Source of the DNA: Streptomyces griseoviridis
GTDB lineage: Bacteria > Actinomycetota > Actinomycetes > Streptomycetales > Streptomycetaceae
Direction of reading: 5' to 3'
DNA: 64,000 nucleotides
Assembly (NCBI RefSeq): GCF_005222485.1
Contig: NZ_CP029078.1
Coordinates: forward strand, 2,942,001-3,006,000
In this document: piece by piece, positions 33,861 to 43,482 of the stretch
Numbering within the stretch: position 1 is the first letter of the stretch
Layout of the letters: every line of letters starts with the position of its first letter
The notes under the pieces: model-generated
Told to the model about the DNA's origin: nothing
The model's database searches: none
The model's input: the letters and a program-made list of their open reading frames with translations, nothing else
Made by a program: the position numbers and the translations under genes

Positions 33861-34277
33861 GTGGTGACCGCTGGACCGCCCGTCAAGGGCCGCTCCACCC
33901 GGCAGCGTGCCGCCGTGGCGGCGGCGCTGGACGAGGTCGACGAGTTCCGCAGCGCGCAGGAACTCCACGACATGCTCAAGCACAAGGGCGACTCGGTCGG
34001 TCTGACCACGGTCTACCGCACCCTCCAGAACCTCGCCGACGCGGGCGAGGTCGACGTCCTGCGCACCTCCGACGGCGAGTCCGTCTACCGCCGCTGCTCC
34101 ACCGGCGACCACCACCACCACCTGGTCTGCCGGGTCTGCGGCAAGGCCGTCGAGGTCGAGGGACCCGCCGTCGAGAAGTGGGCGGAGGCCATCGCCGCCG
34201 AACACGGCTACGTCAACGTGGCGCACACCGTGGAGATCTTCGGCACCTGCGCGGAGTGCGCGGCCAGGGACGACTGA
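33861..34277 (+). CDS. zur: Zinc uptake regulator (Fur family)
   Basis: 138 residues from GTG 33861 (GTG 33864 is also possible), with AAGGAGG upstream. It has the Fur fold: RSTRQRAAVAAALDEVDEFR, then VGLTTVYRTLQNLADAGEVD for DNA recognition. The metal sites are HHHHLVCRVCGKAVEVEG and CAECAARDD, the two structural CxxC pairs. Location in the znu operon and the Zur-like box upstream of znuA identify it as Zur rather than Fur or Nur. With zinc bound it represses the transporter, so the operon forms a feedback loop. Confidence 0.93.
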   Translation: MVTAGPPVKGRSTRQRAAVAAALDEVDEFRSAQELHDMLKHKGDSVGLTTVYRTLQNLADAGEVDVLRTSDGESVYRRCSTGDHHHHLVCRVCGKAVEVEGPAVEKWAEAIAAEHGYVNVAHTVEIFGTCAECAARDD

Positions 34278-34329
34278 CCGCGCCCGGCCCGCGTACCCGT
34301 GCCGCCCCGCCCCCCTTCGGGTGAACCTC

Positions 34330-34350
34330 CCGCCGGGGTGGTCCCGGCGG
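34330..34350. terminator. Hairpin between zur and the phosphatase gene
   Basis: CCGCCGGG (34330-34337) and CCCGGCGG (34343-34350) form a perfect stem with a GTGGT loop between two convergent genes. Confidence 0.6.
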
Positions 34351-34356
34351 CGGGCG

Positions 34357-35688
34357 CTACGCCCGCCCGAAGCAGCGCTCCAGTTCGTCCAGGTCGTAGA
34401 AGGCGCTGCCCCGGGTGAGCGGACGGCAGCCCGCCTTGAAGGCCGTCTCCTTCTCGTTGTAGAGCATCCGCACCAGGTAGCGGCCGTCGCGCTCGTACAC
34501 GTCCCACTGGATGTTGCCGCCGAGCGGGGCGACCTCCGCGCCCCGCCAGGGGTTGCCCGCCCAGGTGTACGGGCGCCGCTCGGTCACCGGCCGGGTGCTG
34601 CCCGGCAGGCCCATCAGGGCGGCCAGCGGGATCAGCTCCTCGGCGTGCGTGAAGCGGAGTGCGGCGCCCAGGTCGCTGGTGCCGTCCCGCTTGGCCTCGA
34701 CCGTCGCGAAGAGGTCGTCGAGGAGGACCTCGGCCATCCGGTAGGTGATGTCGCTGCCCGCGAACCCGGGGCCCTTCTCGTAGAAGTCCTCGGCGTCGCC
34801 GAGGTACCCGAACCAGGCGGCGTCGGCGGCGGACAGGTAGCGCTCCATGCCCCAGCCGCGGCCTCCCGGGCTCTCCTCGCTCATCGCGGGGGCGATGGCG
34901 TACAGGTTGTGGACGGCCTGCGCGGCGGCGACCCGGTCGGCGTCCGCGAGCCCGTTCACGAAGGGCGCGGTGAACAGTCCGCGCAGGACGGCGGTGGCGG
35001 CCCGGTGGGTCCTGGGCTGGTCGGTGAGGGCCTTCAGGGTGGCCGCGAGCCGCTGGTCGTTCTCGAGGTAGTCGCGGTAGGCGGCGCCGCCCGCGGCCTT
35101 GTGGAAGTAGAGCAGGTCCTTGTCGGTGCGGGTCTCGCCGATCAGCGGCTCCAGCTGAGGGTCGACGGCGCCGAGGGCGGCGGCGAAGGCGTCACCGCTG
35201 GCGACCGCGCGGCCCTGCCCGGAGCTGACCACGTCGATCCGCTCGCCGGTGCGGGCGATCTCGGCGAACAGGGACGGCAGCCGCCCGGCCAGCCGGACGG
35301 CGGTGCCCTTCAGCTCCGCCGTGCCGCGCCCGCTCAGCTCGCCGTACCCGACGCGCTCCATGGCGGCCCGCAGCGCGCGCACCTTCGGCCCGAACTCCCG
35401 TCCCCGGCGGGTGAGTCGGCCGTCCGCGTCGGCGCGGTCCCACAGGGCGAGGACCAGGTCGGCGTCCTCGCTGTCGCTGGCGGCGCGGGAGCCGTGCCGG
35501 GAGACGTTCTCGGTGAGGACGGGCACGAAGCCGGCCGGGGCCCGCTGGTAGGTGCGGGCGCTCTGGCCGGGCGCGTAGGGGGCCTTGGTGCCGTAGCTGT
35601 CGAGGTGAGCGGGCTGGTCGGCGGCCTGCGCCGGCAGGGCCGCGACCAGCAGCGCGCACAGGGCGAGGGCGGGAGCGAGACGCTTCAT
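34357..35688 (-). CDS. Secreted histidine phosphatase (phytase/MINPP-like)
   Basis: 443 residues from ATG 35688. The signal peptide is LAPALALCALLVAALPAQAA. VPVLTENVSRHGSR holds the RHGxR catalytic motif with the phosphorylated His, and LRFTHAEELIPLAALMG supplies the second His and acidic proton donor (HAE). The large alpha insert and length resemble multiple inositol polyphosphate phosphatases and phytases. It probably releases phosphate from organic phosphoesters outside the cell. It stands alone between zur and uppS, so it may be an insertion in the core gene order. No Pho box was identified. Confidence 0.85.
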   Translation of the reverse strand: MKRLAPALALCALLVAALPAQAADQPAHLDSYGTKAPYAPGQSARTYQRAPAGFVPVLTENVSRHGSRAASDSEDADLVLALWDRADADGRLTRRGREFGPKVRALRAAMERVGYGELSGRGTAELKGTAVRLAGRLPSLFAEIARTGERIDVVSSGQGRAVASGDAFAAALGAVDPQLEPLIGETRTDKDLLYFHKAAGGAAYRDYLENDQRLAATLKALTDQPRTHRAATAVLRGLFTAPFVNGLADADRVAAAQAVHNLYAIAPAMSEESPGGRGWGMERYLSAADAAWFGYLGDAEDFYEKGPGFAGSDITYRMAEVLLDDLFATVEAKRDGTSDLGAALRFTHAEELIPLAALMGLPGSTRPVTERRPYTWAGNPWRGAEVAPLGGNIQWDVYERDGRYLVRMLYNEKETAFKAGCRPLTRGSAFYDLDELERCFGRA

Positions 35689-35728
35689 GCGCGGATCGTC
35701 CGCGACCGCCGTGAACGCCCGGTGGACA

Positions 35729-36577
35729 TCAGGTGGCGGGCCGGCCCTTCATCGCGGCTTCCATGGCGAGCAGTTGCTCGTTCGGGACGGCGCCGCCGAA
35801 GCGGCGGTCGCGCCGCGCGAACTCCATGCAGGCCCGCCACAGGTCACGGCGGTCGAAGTCGGGCCACAGCACGTCCTGGAAGACCATCTCGGCGTAAGCG
35901 CTCTGCCAGAGAAGGTAGTTGGAGGTGCGCAGCTCGCCGCTGGGGCGCAGGAACAGGTCGACGTCCGGCATGTCCGGGTAGTACATGTACTTGCCGAGGG
36001 TCTTCTCGTTGACCTTCGACGGGTCGAGGCGGCCGGCCTTCACGTCGTGGGCGAGGGCCTGCGCGGCGTCGGCGATCTCCGCGCGACCGCCGTAGTTCAT
36101 GCAGAAGTACAGCGTGAGGCGGTCGTTGTCCTTCGTCATCTCCTGGGCTGCCTGGAGCTCCTGGGCGACCGACTTCCACAGCTTGGGCATCCGGCCCACC
36201 CAGCGGACCCGGACGCCCAACTCGTTCAGCTCGTCACGGGTCTTGCGGATGAAGTCGCGGTTGAAGTTCATCAGGAAGCGGATCTCGTCCGGGGAGCGGC
36301 GCCAGTTCTCGGTGGAGAACGCGAACAGCGCGATGCTGCCCACCCCCATCTCGATGGCGCCCTGGAGGACGTCGAGGACCCGCTCGGCGCCGACCTTGTG
36401 CCCCTCGGTGCGCGGCAGGCCGCGCTCCTTGGCCCAGCGGCCGTTGCCGTCCATGATGACCGCCACGTGCTGGGGGATCAGCTCCGCGGGGAGCTTGGGC
36501 GGGACCGCTCCTGAGGGGTGCGGCTCCGGCGCCCTGTACTCCCGGCGCCTGCGTCCCAGAATCCCGCTTGCAGCCAT
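35729..36577 (-). CDS. uppS: Isoprenyl transferase (undecaprenyl diphosphate synthase type)
   Basis: 282 residues from ATG 36577, about 30 longer at the N-terminus than typical bacterial enzymes. [20 protein letters not shown] and [12 protein letters not shown] bind the allylic diphosphate (catalytic Asp). [19 protein letters not shown] and [19 protein letters not shown], then [15 protein letters not shown], complete the cis-prenyltransferase set. It makes the polyprenyl carrier for cell-wall synthesis. It lies directly downstream of recO with 22 bases between, the normal actinobacterial order. Confidence 0.96.
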   Translation of the reverse strand: MAASGILGRRRREYRAPEPHPSGAVPPKLPAELIPQHVAVIMDGNGRWAKERGLPRTEGHKVGAERVLDVLQGAIEMGVGSIALFAFSTENWRRSPDEIRFLMNFNRDFIRKTRDELNELGVRVRWVGRMPKLWKSVAQELQAAQEMTKDNDRLTLYFCMNYGGRAEIADAAQALAHDVKAGRLDPSKVNEKTLGKYMYYPDMPDVDLFLRPSGELRTSNYLLWQSAYAEMVFQDVLWPDFDRRDLWRACMEFARRDRRFGGAVPNEQLLAMEAAMKGRPAT

Positions 36578-36599
36578 GTGCTTCTCGTCTCCTCTTGGC

Positions 36600-37346
36600 T
36601 TACTTCTCGACGTAACGCAGCGAGCGCAGCCCGCGTTCCATGTGCCAGTGCAGATAGGCGGACACCAGCCCGCTCCCCTCCCGCACGTACCGCGGCTCGC
36701 AGGAGTCCGCGGTCCCCCAGTCTCCCGTGAGGAGCGCCCCGAGCAGTTCCAGGGTCTGCGCCGAGGGTACGACGCTGCCGGGCACCCGGCAGTCGACGCA
36801 GACCGAGCCGCCCGCGGCCACCGAGAAGAACCGGTTGGGTCCCGGCAGTCCGCACCGGGCGCAGTCGCCGAAGCTGGGCGCGTAGCCGTTGACGGCGAGG
36901 GAGCGCAGCAGGAAGGCGTCGAGGACGAGGTGCGGGGCGTGTTCGCCGCGGGAGAGCGTGCGCAGCGCGCCGACCAGCAGCAGGTACTGCTGGACGGCCG
37001 GTTCGCCCTCGTGGTCGGTGAACCGCTCGGCGGTCTCCAGCATGGCGGTGCCCGCGGTGTAGCGGGCGTAGTCGGTGACGATCCCGCCGCCGTAGGGCGC
37101 GATCGTCTCGCTCTGGGTGCACAGCGGCAGCCCGCGGCCGACCAGCTCGCTGCCGCGCGCGAAGAACTGCACGTCGACGTGGGAGAACGGCTCCAGCCTG
37201 GCCCCGAACTTCGACTTGGTGCGGCGCACGCCCCGGGCCACGGCGCGGATCCGGCCGTGGCCGCGGGTGAGCAGGGTGATGATCCGGTCCGCCTCGCCCA
37301 GCTTCTGGGTGCGCAGCACGATGCCGTCGTCGCGGAACAGACTCAT
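36600..37346 (-). CDS. recO: DNA repair protein RecO
   Basis: 248 residues from ATG 37346; an in-frame ATG nine bases earlier is possible. The N-terminal OB fold begins [20 protein letters not shown] and continues [20 protein letters not shown]. The C-terminal part has a zinc finger CARCGLPGP...CVDCR. RecO loads RecA on SSB-coated single-stranded DNA with RecR. It is co-oriented with uppS and probably in one transcript. Confidence 0.96.
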   Translation of the reverse strand: MSLFRDDGIVLRTQKLGEADRIITLLTRGHGRIRAVARGVRRTKSKFGARLEPFSHVDVQFFARGSELVGRGLPLCTQSETIAPYGGGIVTDYARYTAGTAMLETAERFTDHEGEPAVQQYLLLVGALRTLSRGEHAPHLVLDAFLLRSLAVNGYAPSFGDCARCGLPGPNRFFSVAAGGSVCVDCRVPGSVVPSAQTLELLGALLTGDWGTADSCEPRYVREGSGLVSAYLHWHMERGLRSLRYVEK

Positions 37347-37403
37347 GCGCCCCATTCTCGCCTACGACGGCCGTGGTGCGGGCCCCTGCCCCGGGGTCGG
37401 GGG

Positions 37404-37613
37404 TCAGGGGCTCTCGGCGGGTGCCTCCGGGTACGGGACGGCGGCACCGGGCCGCTCCTCGGGGCTCAGCCCGGTCACGGCGGCGGGCTCGGCGTCCCAC
37501 TCCAGACCGCCGCCGCGGGGTCTGAGCTGGACGTACGGTCCCTCGTGGCCCATCACGACACCGATCCTGCCGGTGCGTGTGTCCACGACGTGCGTGCCGA
37601 CGGGGGGCTTCAT
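37404..37613 (-). CDS. Small conserved hypothetical (VGT/LRP/EW family)
   Basis: 69 residues from ATG 37613, just upstream of recO on the same strand. It starts KPPVGTHVVDTRTGRIGVVM, then VQLRPRGGGLEWDAEP. It matches the 74-residue gene at 13288-13512 in spacing of VGT, GVV, LRP, GG and EW. It looks like a small beta barrel and has no signal peptide. Function unknown. Confidence 0.65.
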   Translation of the reverse strand: MKPPVGTHVVDTRTGRIGVVMGHEGPYVQLRPRGGGLEWDAEPAAVTGLSPEERPGAAVPYPEAPAESP

Positions 37614-37861
37614 CTTCGTTGTGTCCTCCGGTTCCTCGAACGATGCCCCCAACGTGCTCCCCACCGTCCGCGAGTTTCACTCTTCGCTTCCTCACGGTGA
37701 CGCTGGGCACGTACACTCGACGGTCGTCCCGCGGGCGGTGGCGGTGCGCGCGGGGCAACCGGGGGCCGGTTCTCGACGTCGAACAGGGAGAGACAGCGAG
37801 ATCGAAGTCGAGGAAGACCCCAGCGAAGGAGAACGCCATCTCAGGCTCGCCCCGTACCCCG

Positions 37862-38728
37862 ATGACCCGCCGCGCCGTCGTCGCCGCCGGCACCGCGACC
37901 GCGGCCGTCCTGCTCACCGGCACCGCCGCGCGGGCCGACGGGTCGACCGTCGACCGGCTGCGCGCGCTCGAGGAGGAACACGGCGCCCGGCTCGGCGTGT
38001 TCGCGCACAACGTCAGGACCGGGCGGACCGTCGCGCACCGCGCCGACGAGCGCTTCCCGATCTGCTCGGTCTTCAAGACGCTGGCCGTGTCGGCGGTCCT
38101 GCGCGATCTGGACCGGGACGGCGAGGTGCTCGGCCGGCGCGTCCACTACACGGAGGCCGACCTGGTGGGCGGCTCGGACCGGACCAGGGAGCACCTGGCC
38201 GAGGGGATGACGGTCGCCGAACTCGCCGATGTGGCGATCCGCTACAGCGACAACACGGCGGCCAACCTGCTGCTGCGGGAGCTGGGCGGCCCGACGGCGG
38301 TGACCCGGTTCGCCCGCTCGATCGGTGACCGGGTGACCCGCCTCGACCGCTGGGAGACGGAGCTGAACTCCGGGGAGCCCGGCCGGGTCACCGACACCAC
38401 GAGCCCGCGCGCCATCGGCCGGTCCTACGCCCGCCTGGTGCTGGGCGACGCCCTGGCGGACCGGGACCGCGCCCTGCTGACGCACTGGCTGCTGGGGAAC
38501 ACCACGAGCGGGGAGCGGCTGCGCGCCGGTGTGCCGTCGACGTGGACGGTCGCCGACAAGACGGGCGCGGGCGACTACGGCACCAACAACGACGTCGGTG
38601 TCGCCTGGACCCCGGACGGCACGCCGGTGGTCCTGGCGATCCTGTCGACGAAGCACGTCCAGGACGCCGAGTGGGACCACCCGCTGGTCAAGGAGGCGGC
38701 CTCGCTGCTGGCGGCCGCGGTGGTCTGA
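37862..38728 (+). CDS. bla: Class A beta-lactamase
   Basis: 288 residues from ATG 37862. All four class A motifs are present: CSVFKTLA (SxxK nucleophile), RYSDNTAAN (SDN), ETELNSGEPG (ExxLN general base) and VADKTGAGDYG (KTG). The start is followed by TRRAVVAAGTATAAVLLTG and ARADG, a probable Tat export signal. No ribosome binding site precedes ATG 37862; instead AAGGAG at 37826-37831 sits before an in-frame ATC at 37838, which would add SGSPRTP to the N-terminus. It hydrolyses beta-lactams outside the membrane. Confidence 0.93.
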   Translation: MTRRAVVAAGTATAAVLLTGTAARADGSTVDRLRALEEEHGARLGVFAHNVRTGRTVAHRADERFPICSVFKTLAVSAVLRDLDRDGEVLGRRVHYTEADLVGGSDRTREHLAEGMTVAELADVAIRYSDNTAANLLLRELGGPTAVTRFARSIGDRVTRLDRWETELNSGEPGRVTDTTSPRAIGRSYARLVLGDALADRDRALLTHWLLGNTTSGERLRAGVPSTWTVADKTGAGDYGTNNDVGVAWTPDGTPVVLAILSTKHVQDAEWDHPLVKEAASLLAAAVV

Positions 38729-38913
38729 CCCCCGCCGGGAGATCCCGCCCGCGCCGGTCTTGTCGTGGGCCGGCGCGGGTTCCCCGCGCCGGCGGGACGG
38801 CGCGGCGTCTCACCCCGGTGAGCGCAGCGCGCTGTCTTGACCACCCCGGGTGACGCCCCTATGGTCCGGTCTGTCCACCGGACGTAGGACGTCGGATCTC
38901 CACTGGAGGAACC

Positions 38914-40527
38914 GTGCGCGACGTGCTCCACGACGGGCCGGGACCGCCCCGCCGGTCGTTCCTGACGTACGCCGGCGGGCTGGCGGCGGCCGGGGCGCTC
39001 TCGGCCTGCTCGATGGGCCCGCAGTCCACCAACGACGTCGGCGGAGGCGGCCGGGACCGCACCCTGACGGCCGTCATCGGCTACGGCAACGACGGCTCCT
39101 GGGACCCCACGCAGACCGCGTCGGCGTTCTCGATGGCCGCCGACAACCACCTCTACGAGGGGCTGCTCGACACCGACCCGGTCTCCCGCAAGCCCTACCC
39201 GGCGCTCGCCACCGCCCTGCCCGCCGACCCGGCCGCCACCACCTGGCGGTTCTCCCTGCGCGCGGGCGCCAGGTTCCACGACGGGACGCCGGTCACCGCC
39301 GACGACGTGGTCTTCACCTTCGACCGCGTCCTCGACCCGGCCGCCCACACCCTGGCCGGCGGCTTCTTCACGAGCTGGCTGGAAGGGGTTCGCGCGGTCG
39401 GCTCCAGGACCGTCGAGCTGGACCTCAATTTCCCCTTCCCCGAAGGACTTTCACGGCTGACGCTGGCCAAGGTCATGCCCCGGCACGTGTTCTCGCGGCC
39501 CGGCGCCTGGGACGACGCGATCCGGGGCCTCGCGGTCGGCTCGGGACCGTACCGGCAGAGCGCGCACCACCCGAAGTCCAACACCGCCTTCGAGGCGTTC
39601 AGCGGCTACAACGGCCCCCGCCCGGCCGCCTTCCGCACCATGAACTGGCTGACGGTCGTCGACGCCGCCTCCCGCGTCGCCCGGGTCTCCGGGAGCGTCC
39701 CCGGCGCCCAGATCGCCGACAACATCCCGTACGCCGCCGTCGACCGGCTCAGGAGCGGCGGCCTCACGGTCGCGGGCGCCTCCGGGATGAACAACCTGTT
39801 CCTGATGTTCAACACCGCGCGCAAGCCGTTCGACGACATCCGGGTGCGGCAGGCCCTGCACTACGCCATCGACACCGAGAAGATGGTCCAAGTAGCCCTG
39901 AAAGGCCACGGGTTGCCCGCCACGTCCTTCCTCGACGAGGGCAACCCGGCCCACCGCAGGGCCGGCACCGTCTACGGCCACGACCCGGCGCGGGCGAAGG
40001 CGCTGCTGCGGGCGGCCGGGGTGCGGGACCTCGACGTCGAACTGCTCGCGGTGAACGTCAGCTGGATCGTGGACTGCCTGCCGACCGTCAAGGCGTCCTG
40101 GGACGCGGTCGGCGTGCGCACCACGCTCGCCCCGCAGGAGACCACCGCCGTCTTCACCAAGCTGGACCAGCGAAGGGACTACCAGGTGGTGGCCGCCGCC
40201 TCGAACCCCAACCAGTTCGGCCTCGACGCCGACCTGATCCTGCGCTACAACTACGGGCCCGCCAACCTCTGGATGGGCTACACCCGGTGGGCGGGGAACC
40301 CGGTCGCCCGGCGGCTGTTCGCCGCCATGGACCGCGCCACCCGCGAGCTGGACCCGGCGAAGAAGAAGACGATGATCCAGGAGTGCGTCGACGTCGTCGC
40401 CGAACAGGCCGTGCTCTACCCGGTCGTCCACAACGAGCTGCTGACGGCCTGGGACCCGCGCCGCCTCACCGGCGTCCGCGCCCAGCCCTACCCGGGCGTC
40501 AACCTGCTGCGCGCGAAGTGGCTCTGA
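38914..40527 (+). CDS. Dipeptide/sialic-acid-type ABC substrate-binding lipoprotein
   Basis: 537 residues from GTG 38914, with TGGAGGA upstream. RRSFLTYAGGLAAAGAL gives a Tat-like signal, and LSACS is a lipobox. It has the cluster C (DppA/OppA) fold: SWDPTQTASAFSMAADNHLY, GARFHDGTPVTADDVVFTFD, and RVRQALHYAID-type text near residue 315. It delivers a solute to the following permeases. The family mostly binds peptides, but the same operon encodes a NanA/DapA-type lyase and faces a sialidase, so sialic acid is the favoured ligand (inference). Confidence 0.85.
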   Translation: MRDVLHDGPGPPRRSFLTYAGGLAAAGALSACSMGPQSTNDVGGGGRDRTLTAVIGYGNDGSWDPTQTASAFSMAADNHLYEGLLDTDPVSRKPYPALATALPADPAATTWRFSLRAGARFHDGTPVTADDVVFTFDRVLDPAAHTLAGGFFTSWLEGVRAVGSRTVELDLNFPFPEGLSRLTLAKVMPRHVFSRPGAWDDAIRGLAVGSGPYRQSAHHPKSNTAFEAFSGYNGPRPAAFRTMNWLTVVDAASRVARVSGSVPGAQIADNIPYAAVDRLRSGGLTVAGASGMNNLFLMFNTARKPFDDIRVRQALHYAIDTEKMVQVALKGHGLPATSFLDEGNPAHRRAGTVYGHDPARAKALLRAAGVRDLDVELLAVNVSWIVDCLPTVKASWDAVGVRTTLAPQETTAVFTKLDQRRDYQVVAAASNPNQFGLDADLILRYNYGPANLWMGYTRWAGNPVARRLFAAMDRATRELDPAKKKTMIQECVDVVAEQAVLYPVVHNELLTAWDPRRLTGVRAQPYPGVNLLRAKWL

Positions 40528-40531
40528 CGCC

Positions 40532-41494
40532 ATGTCAGCCGTCGCGCGCATCCTGCTGCGCCGCCTCGCCCTGCTGGTGCCGCTGCTGCTGGGCATCGTG
40601 CTCTTCGTGTTCCTGGTGATGCGCTTCTCGGACGTCGACCCGGCGTCCGCGTTCTTCCAGGGCGCCGACCCGAGCCCCGCGCAACTGCGCGCCTTCCGCG
40701 AACGCAACGGCCTGCTCGACCCGTTGCCGGTGCGCTACGTCCACTTCGTCGGCGACCTGCTCCACGGCGACCTCGGCACCAGCGCCCTGACCCGGACGCC
40801 GGTCCTCGACCAGGTCGCCACCGCGCTGCCGCTCACCCTCCAACTCACCTTCCTGGGGCTGGGGATCGCCGTCATGCTCGCCCTCGTCGGCGGGGTGGTC
40901 GCCGCGATCCACCGGGACCGGGCCGCCGACCACGTCGTCCGCGTCCTCTCGCTGGTCGGCGTCGCCGCGCCCGCCTTCTGGCTGGCGCTGCTGATGATCC
41001 AGTACCTGGCCCTCGACCGGGGCTGGTTCCCGACCGGCGGCTACATCAACCCGGCCGACTCCGTCACCGGCTGGCTGCGCACTCTGGCGCTGCCCGCGCT
41101 CGCCCTGTCCCTGCCGGTGGCCGCCCAACTCACCCGGATCGTACGGACGTCGGTGGTGGAGGAGCTGGACAAGGACTACGTCCGCACGGCGATCGGCGCC
41201 GGGCTGCCGCCGCGTGTCGTGGTCGGCCGCAACGTGCTGAGGAACGCGCTGGTCACCCCGCTGACCGTGCTCGGCCTGCGGGTGGGCTATCTGCTCGGCG
41301 GCGCCGTCGTCATCGAGACGATCTTCGCGCTGCCCGGCATGGGCAAGCTGATGATCGACGCCGTCCAGAACGGCGACCCGGCCGTCGTCCAGGGCGTCGC
41401 CTTGACCACCGCGACCGGCTTCGTCGTCGTGAACCTCGCCATCGACGTGCTGTATCTGCTGGTCAACCCGCGACTGAGGGACTCGGCCCGATGA
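40532..41494 (+). CDS. ABC transporter permease (DppB type)
   Basis: 320 residues, starting 4 bases after the binding-protein stop. Six hydrophobic helices begin with RILLRRLALLVPLLLGIVLF. The DppB-type N-terminal lobe contains LGDLGTSALT-like text. The EAA loop reads VRTAIGAGLPPRVVVGRNVL, ahead of GAVVIETIFALPGMGKLM. It pairs with the permease half of the next gene and overlaps it by an ATGA. Confidence 0.92.
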   Translation: MSAVARILLRRLALLVPLLLGIVLFVFLVMRFSDVDPASAFFQGADPSPAQLRAFRERNGLLDPLPVRYVHFVGDLLHGDLGTSALTRTPVLDQVATALPLTLQLTFLGLGIAVMLALVGGVVAAIHRDRAADHVVRVLSLVGVAAPAFWLALLMIQYLALDRGWFPTGGYINPADSVTGWLRTLALPALALSLPVAAQLTRIVRTSVVEELDKDYVRTAIGAGLPPRVVVGRNVLRNALVTPLTVLGLRVGYLLGGAVVIETIFALPGMGKLMIDAVQNGDPAVVQGVALTTATGFVVVNLAIDVLYLLVNPRLRDSAR

Positions 41495-43482
41495 CCTCCC
41501 CCCGCACCGGCCCCGCCGGTACCCCCGCCCGCCGCCGCGGGCGGCTGCCCGCCGCCTCCAGGGTCGCCGTCGGCTTCCTCGCCGTCGTCGCCCTGACCGC
41601 GCTGCTCGCCCCGCTGCTCGCGCCCGACGACCCGCTCGACCAGGCGGCCCCCGCCGACGGCACCGGGCATCCGTCCGCCGCGCACTGGATGGGCCAGGAC
41701 AGCCTCGGCCGGGACATCCTGAGCCGGCTGCTGTACGGGGCCCGCTGGTCGCTGGCGATCGGGCTCGGCGCCACCCTGCTCGCGCTGCTGGCGGGCGCCG
41801 TCCTCGGGGCGGTGGCGGCCACCTCGCGGCGGAGCGTCGACGAGTCGCTGATGCGCTGCCTCGACGTGGTGATGGCGTTCCCCGGCATCGCCCTCGCGGC
41901 CGTCCTCGTCGCCGTGTTCGGGGGCGGCATCACCGTCCTGATCTGCGCCGTCGCGTTCCTGTTCGTGCCGCCGGTGGCGCGGGTGGTGCGCGCCAACGTG
42001 CTCGACCAGTACGGCGAGGACTACGTCACCGCCGAACGCGTCATCGGCGCCCGCACCCCGCACATCGTGCTGCGGCACGTCGCCGTGAACTGCGCCGCGC
42101 CGATCCTGGTGTTCTGCACCGTGCAGGTCGCCGAGGCGATCGTCTTCGAGGCGTCGCTCTCCTTCATCGGCGCGGGCGTGCGGCCGCCCGACCCGTCCTG
42201 GGGCAGCGTCATCGCGGACGGCAGGAACATGGTGCTGACCGGCGGCTGGTGGGCGACCGTCTTCCCCGGACTGCTGATCCTGCTGACCGTGCTGTCGCTG
42301 AACGTCCTGTCCGAGGGCGTCGCGGACGCCTGGGCCGCGCCCGCCGCCCGCGAGGTGACGGTGCCCGAGGAGGAGCCACTCCCGCCGCGGGAGCCGAGCG
42401 ACGGCGACGAGAGCGCCGCCGACGACGACACCGGCGGGGGTGCGGTGCCTCCGCTCCCCGGGCTGGCCGAGGCGGCGCGGCTACTGCGGGCCCGCGCCAG
42501 GCCGCTGCCGGACGGCGAGCCGGTGCTCACGGTGACCGGCCTCCACGTCGGCTTCCCCGAGCGGCACGGCGGCGTGGACATCGTCGACGGCGTCGGCTTC
42601 GAGGTGCGCGGCGGTGAAGTCCTTGGCCTGGTGGGCGAGTCGGGCTGCGGCAAGTCGCTCACCGCGCTCACCCTGATGGGCCTCGCGCCGAAGGGCGCCC
42701 GGGTGCGCGGGCGGATCAGCTTCGGGCAGCGGGAGTTGACGACGCTCACCGCACGGGCCAGGCGCGGGCTGCTCGGCCACGAGATGGCGATGGTCTACCA
42801 GGACGCCCTGTCGTCCCTGAACCCCGGCATGACCGTCCACGCCCAGCTGCGCCAGCTCGTGCGCCGCGGCGGCCACCGCTCCCCCGCCGAACTCCTCGCC
42901 CTGGTCGGCCTCGACCCGGACCGGGTCCCGCACGCCTACCCGCACGAACTCTCCGGCGGCCAGCGCCAGCGCGTCCTGATCGCCATGGCCCTGTCCCGCG
43001 AACCGAAGCTGATCGTCGCCGACGAACCGACCACCGCCCTCGACGTCACCGTGCAGGCCCAGGTGATGGAGCTGCTGCTGCGGCTGCGCGCCGAACTCGG
43101 CTTCGCGCTGATCCTCGTCTCGCACGACCTGGCGCTGGTCGCCGACGTCACCGACCGGGTGATGGTGATGTACGGCGGCCGGATCGTGGAGAGCGGGGTG
43201 ACCGCCGAGGTGGTGGCGGCACCGGCCCACCACTACACCCGCGGGCTGCTGGCGGGCGTGCTGTCGCTGGAGTCGGCCGCCGAGCGGCTGACGCGGATCA
43301 GGGGCACCGTCCCGGCCCCGGCCCGGTTCCCCGCGGGCTGCCGCTTCGCCGACCGCTGCCCGCGCGCCACCGCCCGCTGCCGCACCGTCCGCCCCGACCC
43401 GCGGGGCACCCCCGTCCACACCGCCGCCTGCCACCACCCGGCGGTCGACCCGGCCGGAACCGAGAGCGAGGTGGCGCGGTGA
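41491..43482 (+). CDS. Fused ABC permease (DppC) and ATPase (DppD)
   Basis: 663 residues, an uninterrupted fusion. Residues 1 to about 290 are a DppC-type permease (HWMGQDSLGRDILSRLLYGA, VTAERVIGARTPHIVLRHVA, FEASLSFIGAGVRPPDPSWG). An acidic Pro/Gly linker of about 55 residues follows (EEEPLPPREPSDGDESAADD). From about 345 comes an ATPase with GLVGESGCGKSLTA, ELSGGQRQRVLIAMAL and LIVADEPTTALDVT, ending in the CxxC-rich oligopeptide-type tail (CRFADRCPRATARC). Fusion fixes a 1:1 ratio of the subunits. Overlaps couple it to both neighbours. Confidence 0.93.
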   Translation: MTSPRTGPAGTPARRRGRLPAASRVAVGFLAVVALTALLAPLLAPDDPLDQAAPADGTGHPSAAHWMGQDSLGRDILSRLLYGARWSLAIGLGATLLALLAGAVLGAVAATSRRSVDESLMRCLDVVMAFPGIALAAVLVAVFGGGITVLICAVAFLFVPPVARVVRANVLDQYGEDYVTAERVIGARTPHIVLRHVAVNCAAPILVFCTVQVAEAIVFEASLSFIGAGVRPPDPSWGSVIADGRNMVLTGGWWATVFPGLLILLTVLSLNVLSEGVADAWAAPAAREVTVPEEEPLPPREPSDGDESAADDDTGGGAVPPLPGLAEAARLLRARARPLPDGEPVLTVTGLHVGFPERHGGVDIVDGVGFEVRGGEVLGLVGESGCGKSLTALTLMGLAPKGARVRGRISFGQRELTTLTARARRGLLGHEMAMVYQDALSSLNPGMTVHAQLRQLVRRGGHRSPAELLALVGLDPDRVPHAYPHELSGGQRQRVLIAMALSREPKLIVADEPTTALDVTVQAQVMELLLRLRAELGFALILVSHDLALVADVTDRVMVMYGGRIVESGVTAEVVAAPAHHYTRGLLAGVLSLESAAERLTRIRGTVPAPARFPAGCRFADRCPRATARCRTVRPDPRGTPVHTAACHHPAVDPAGTESEVAR

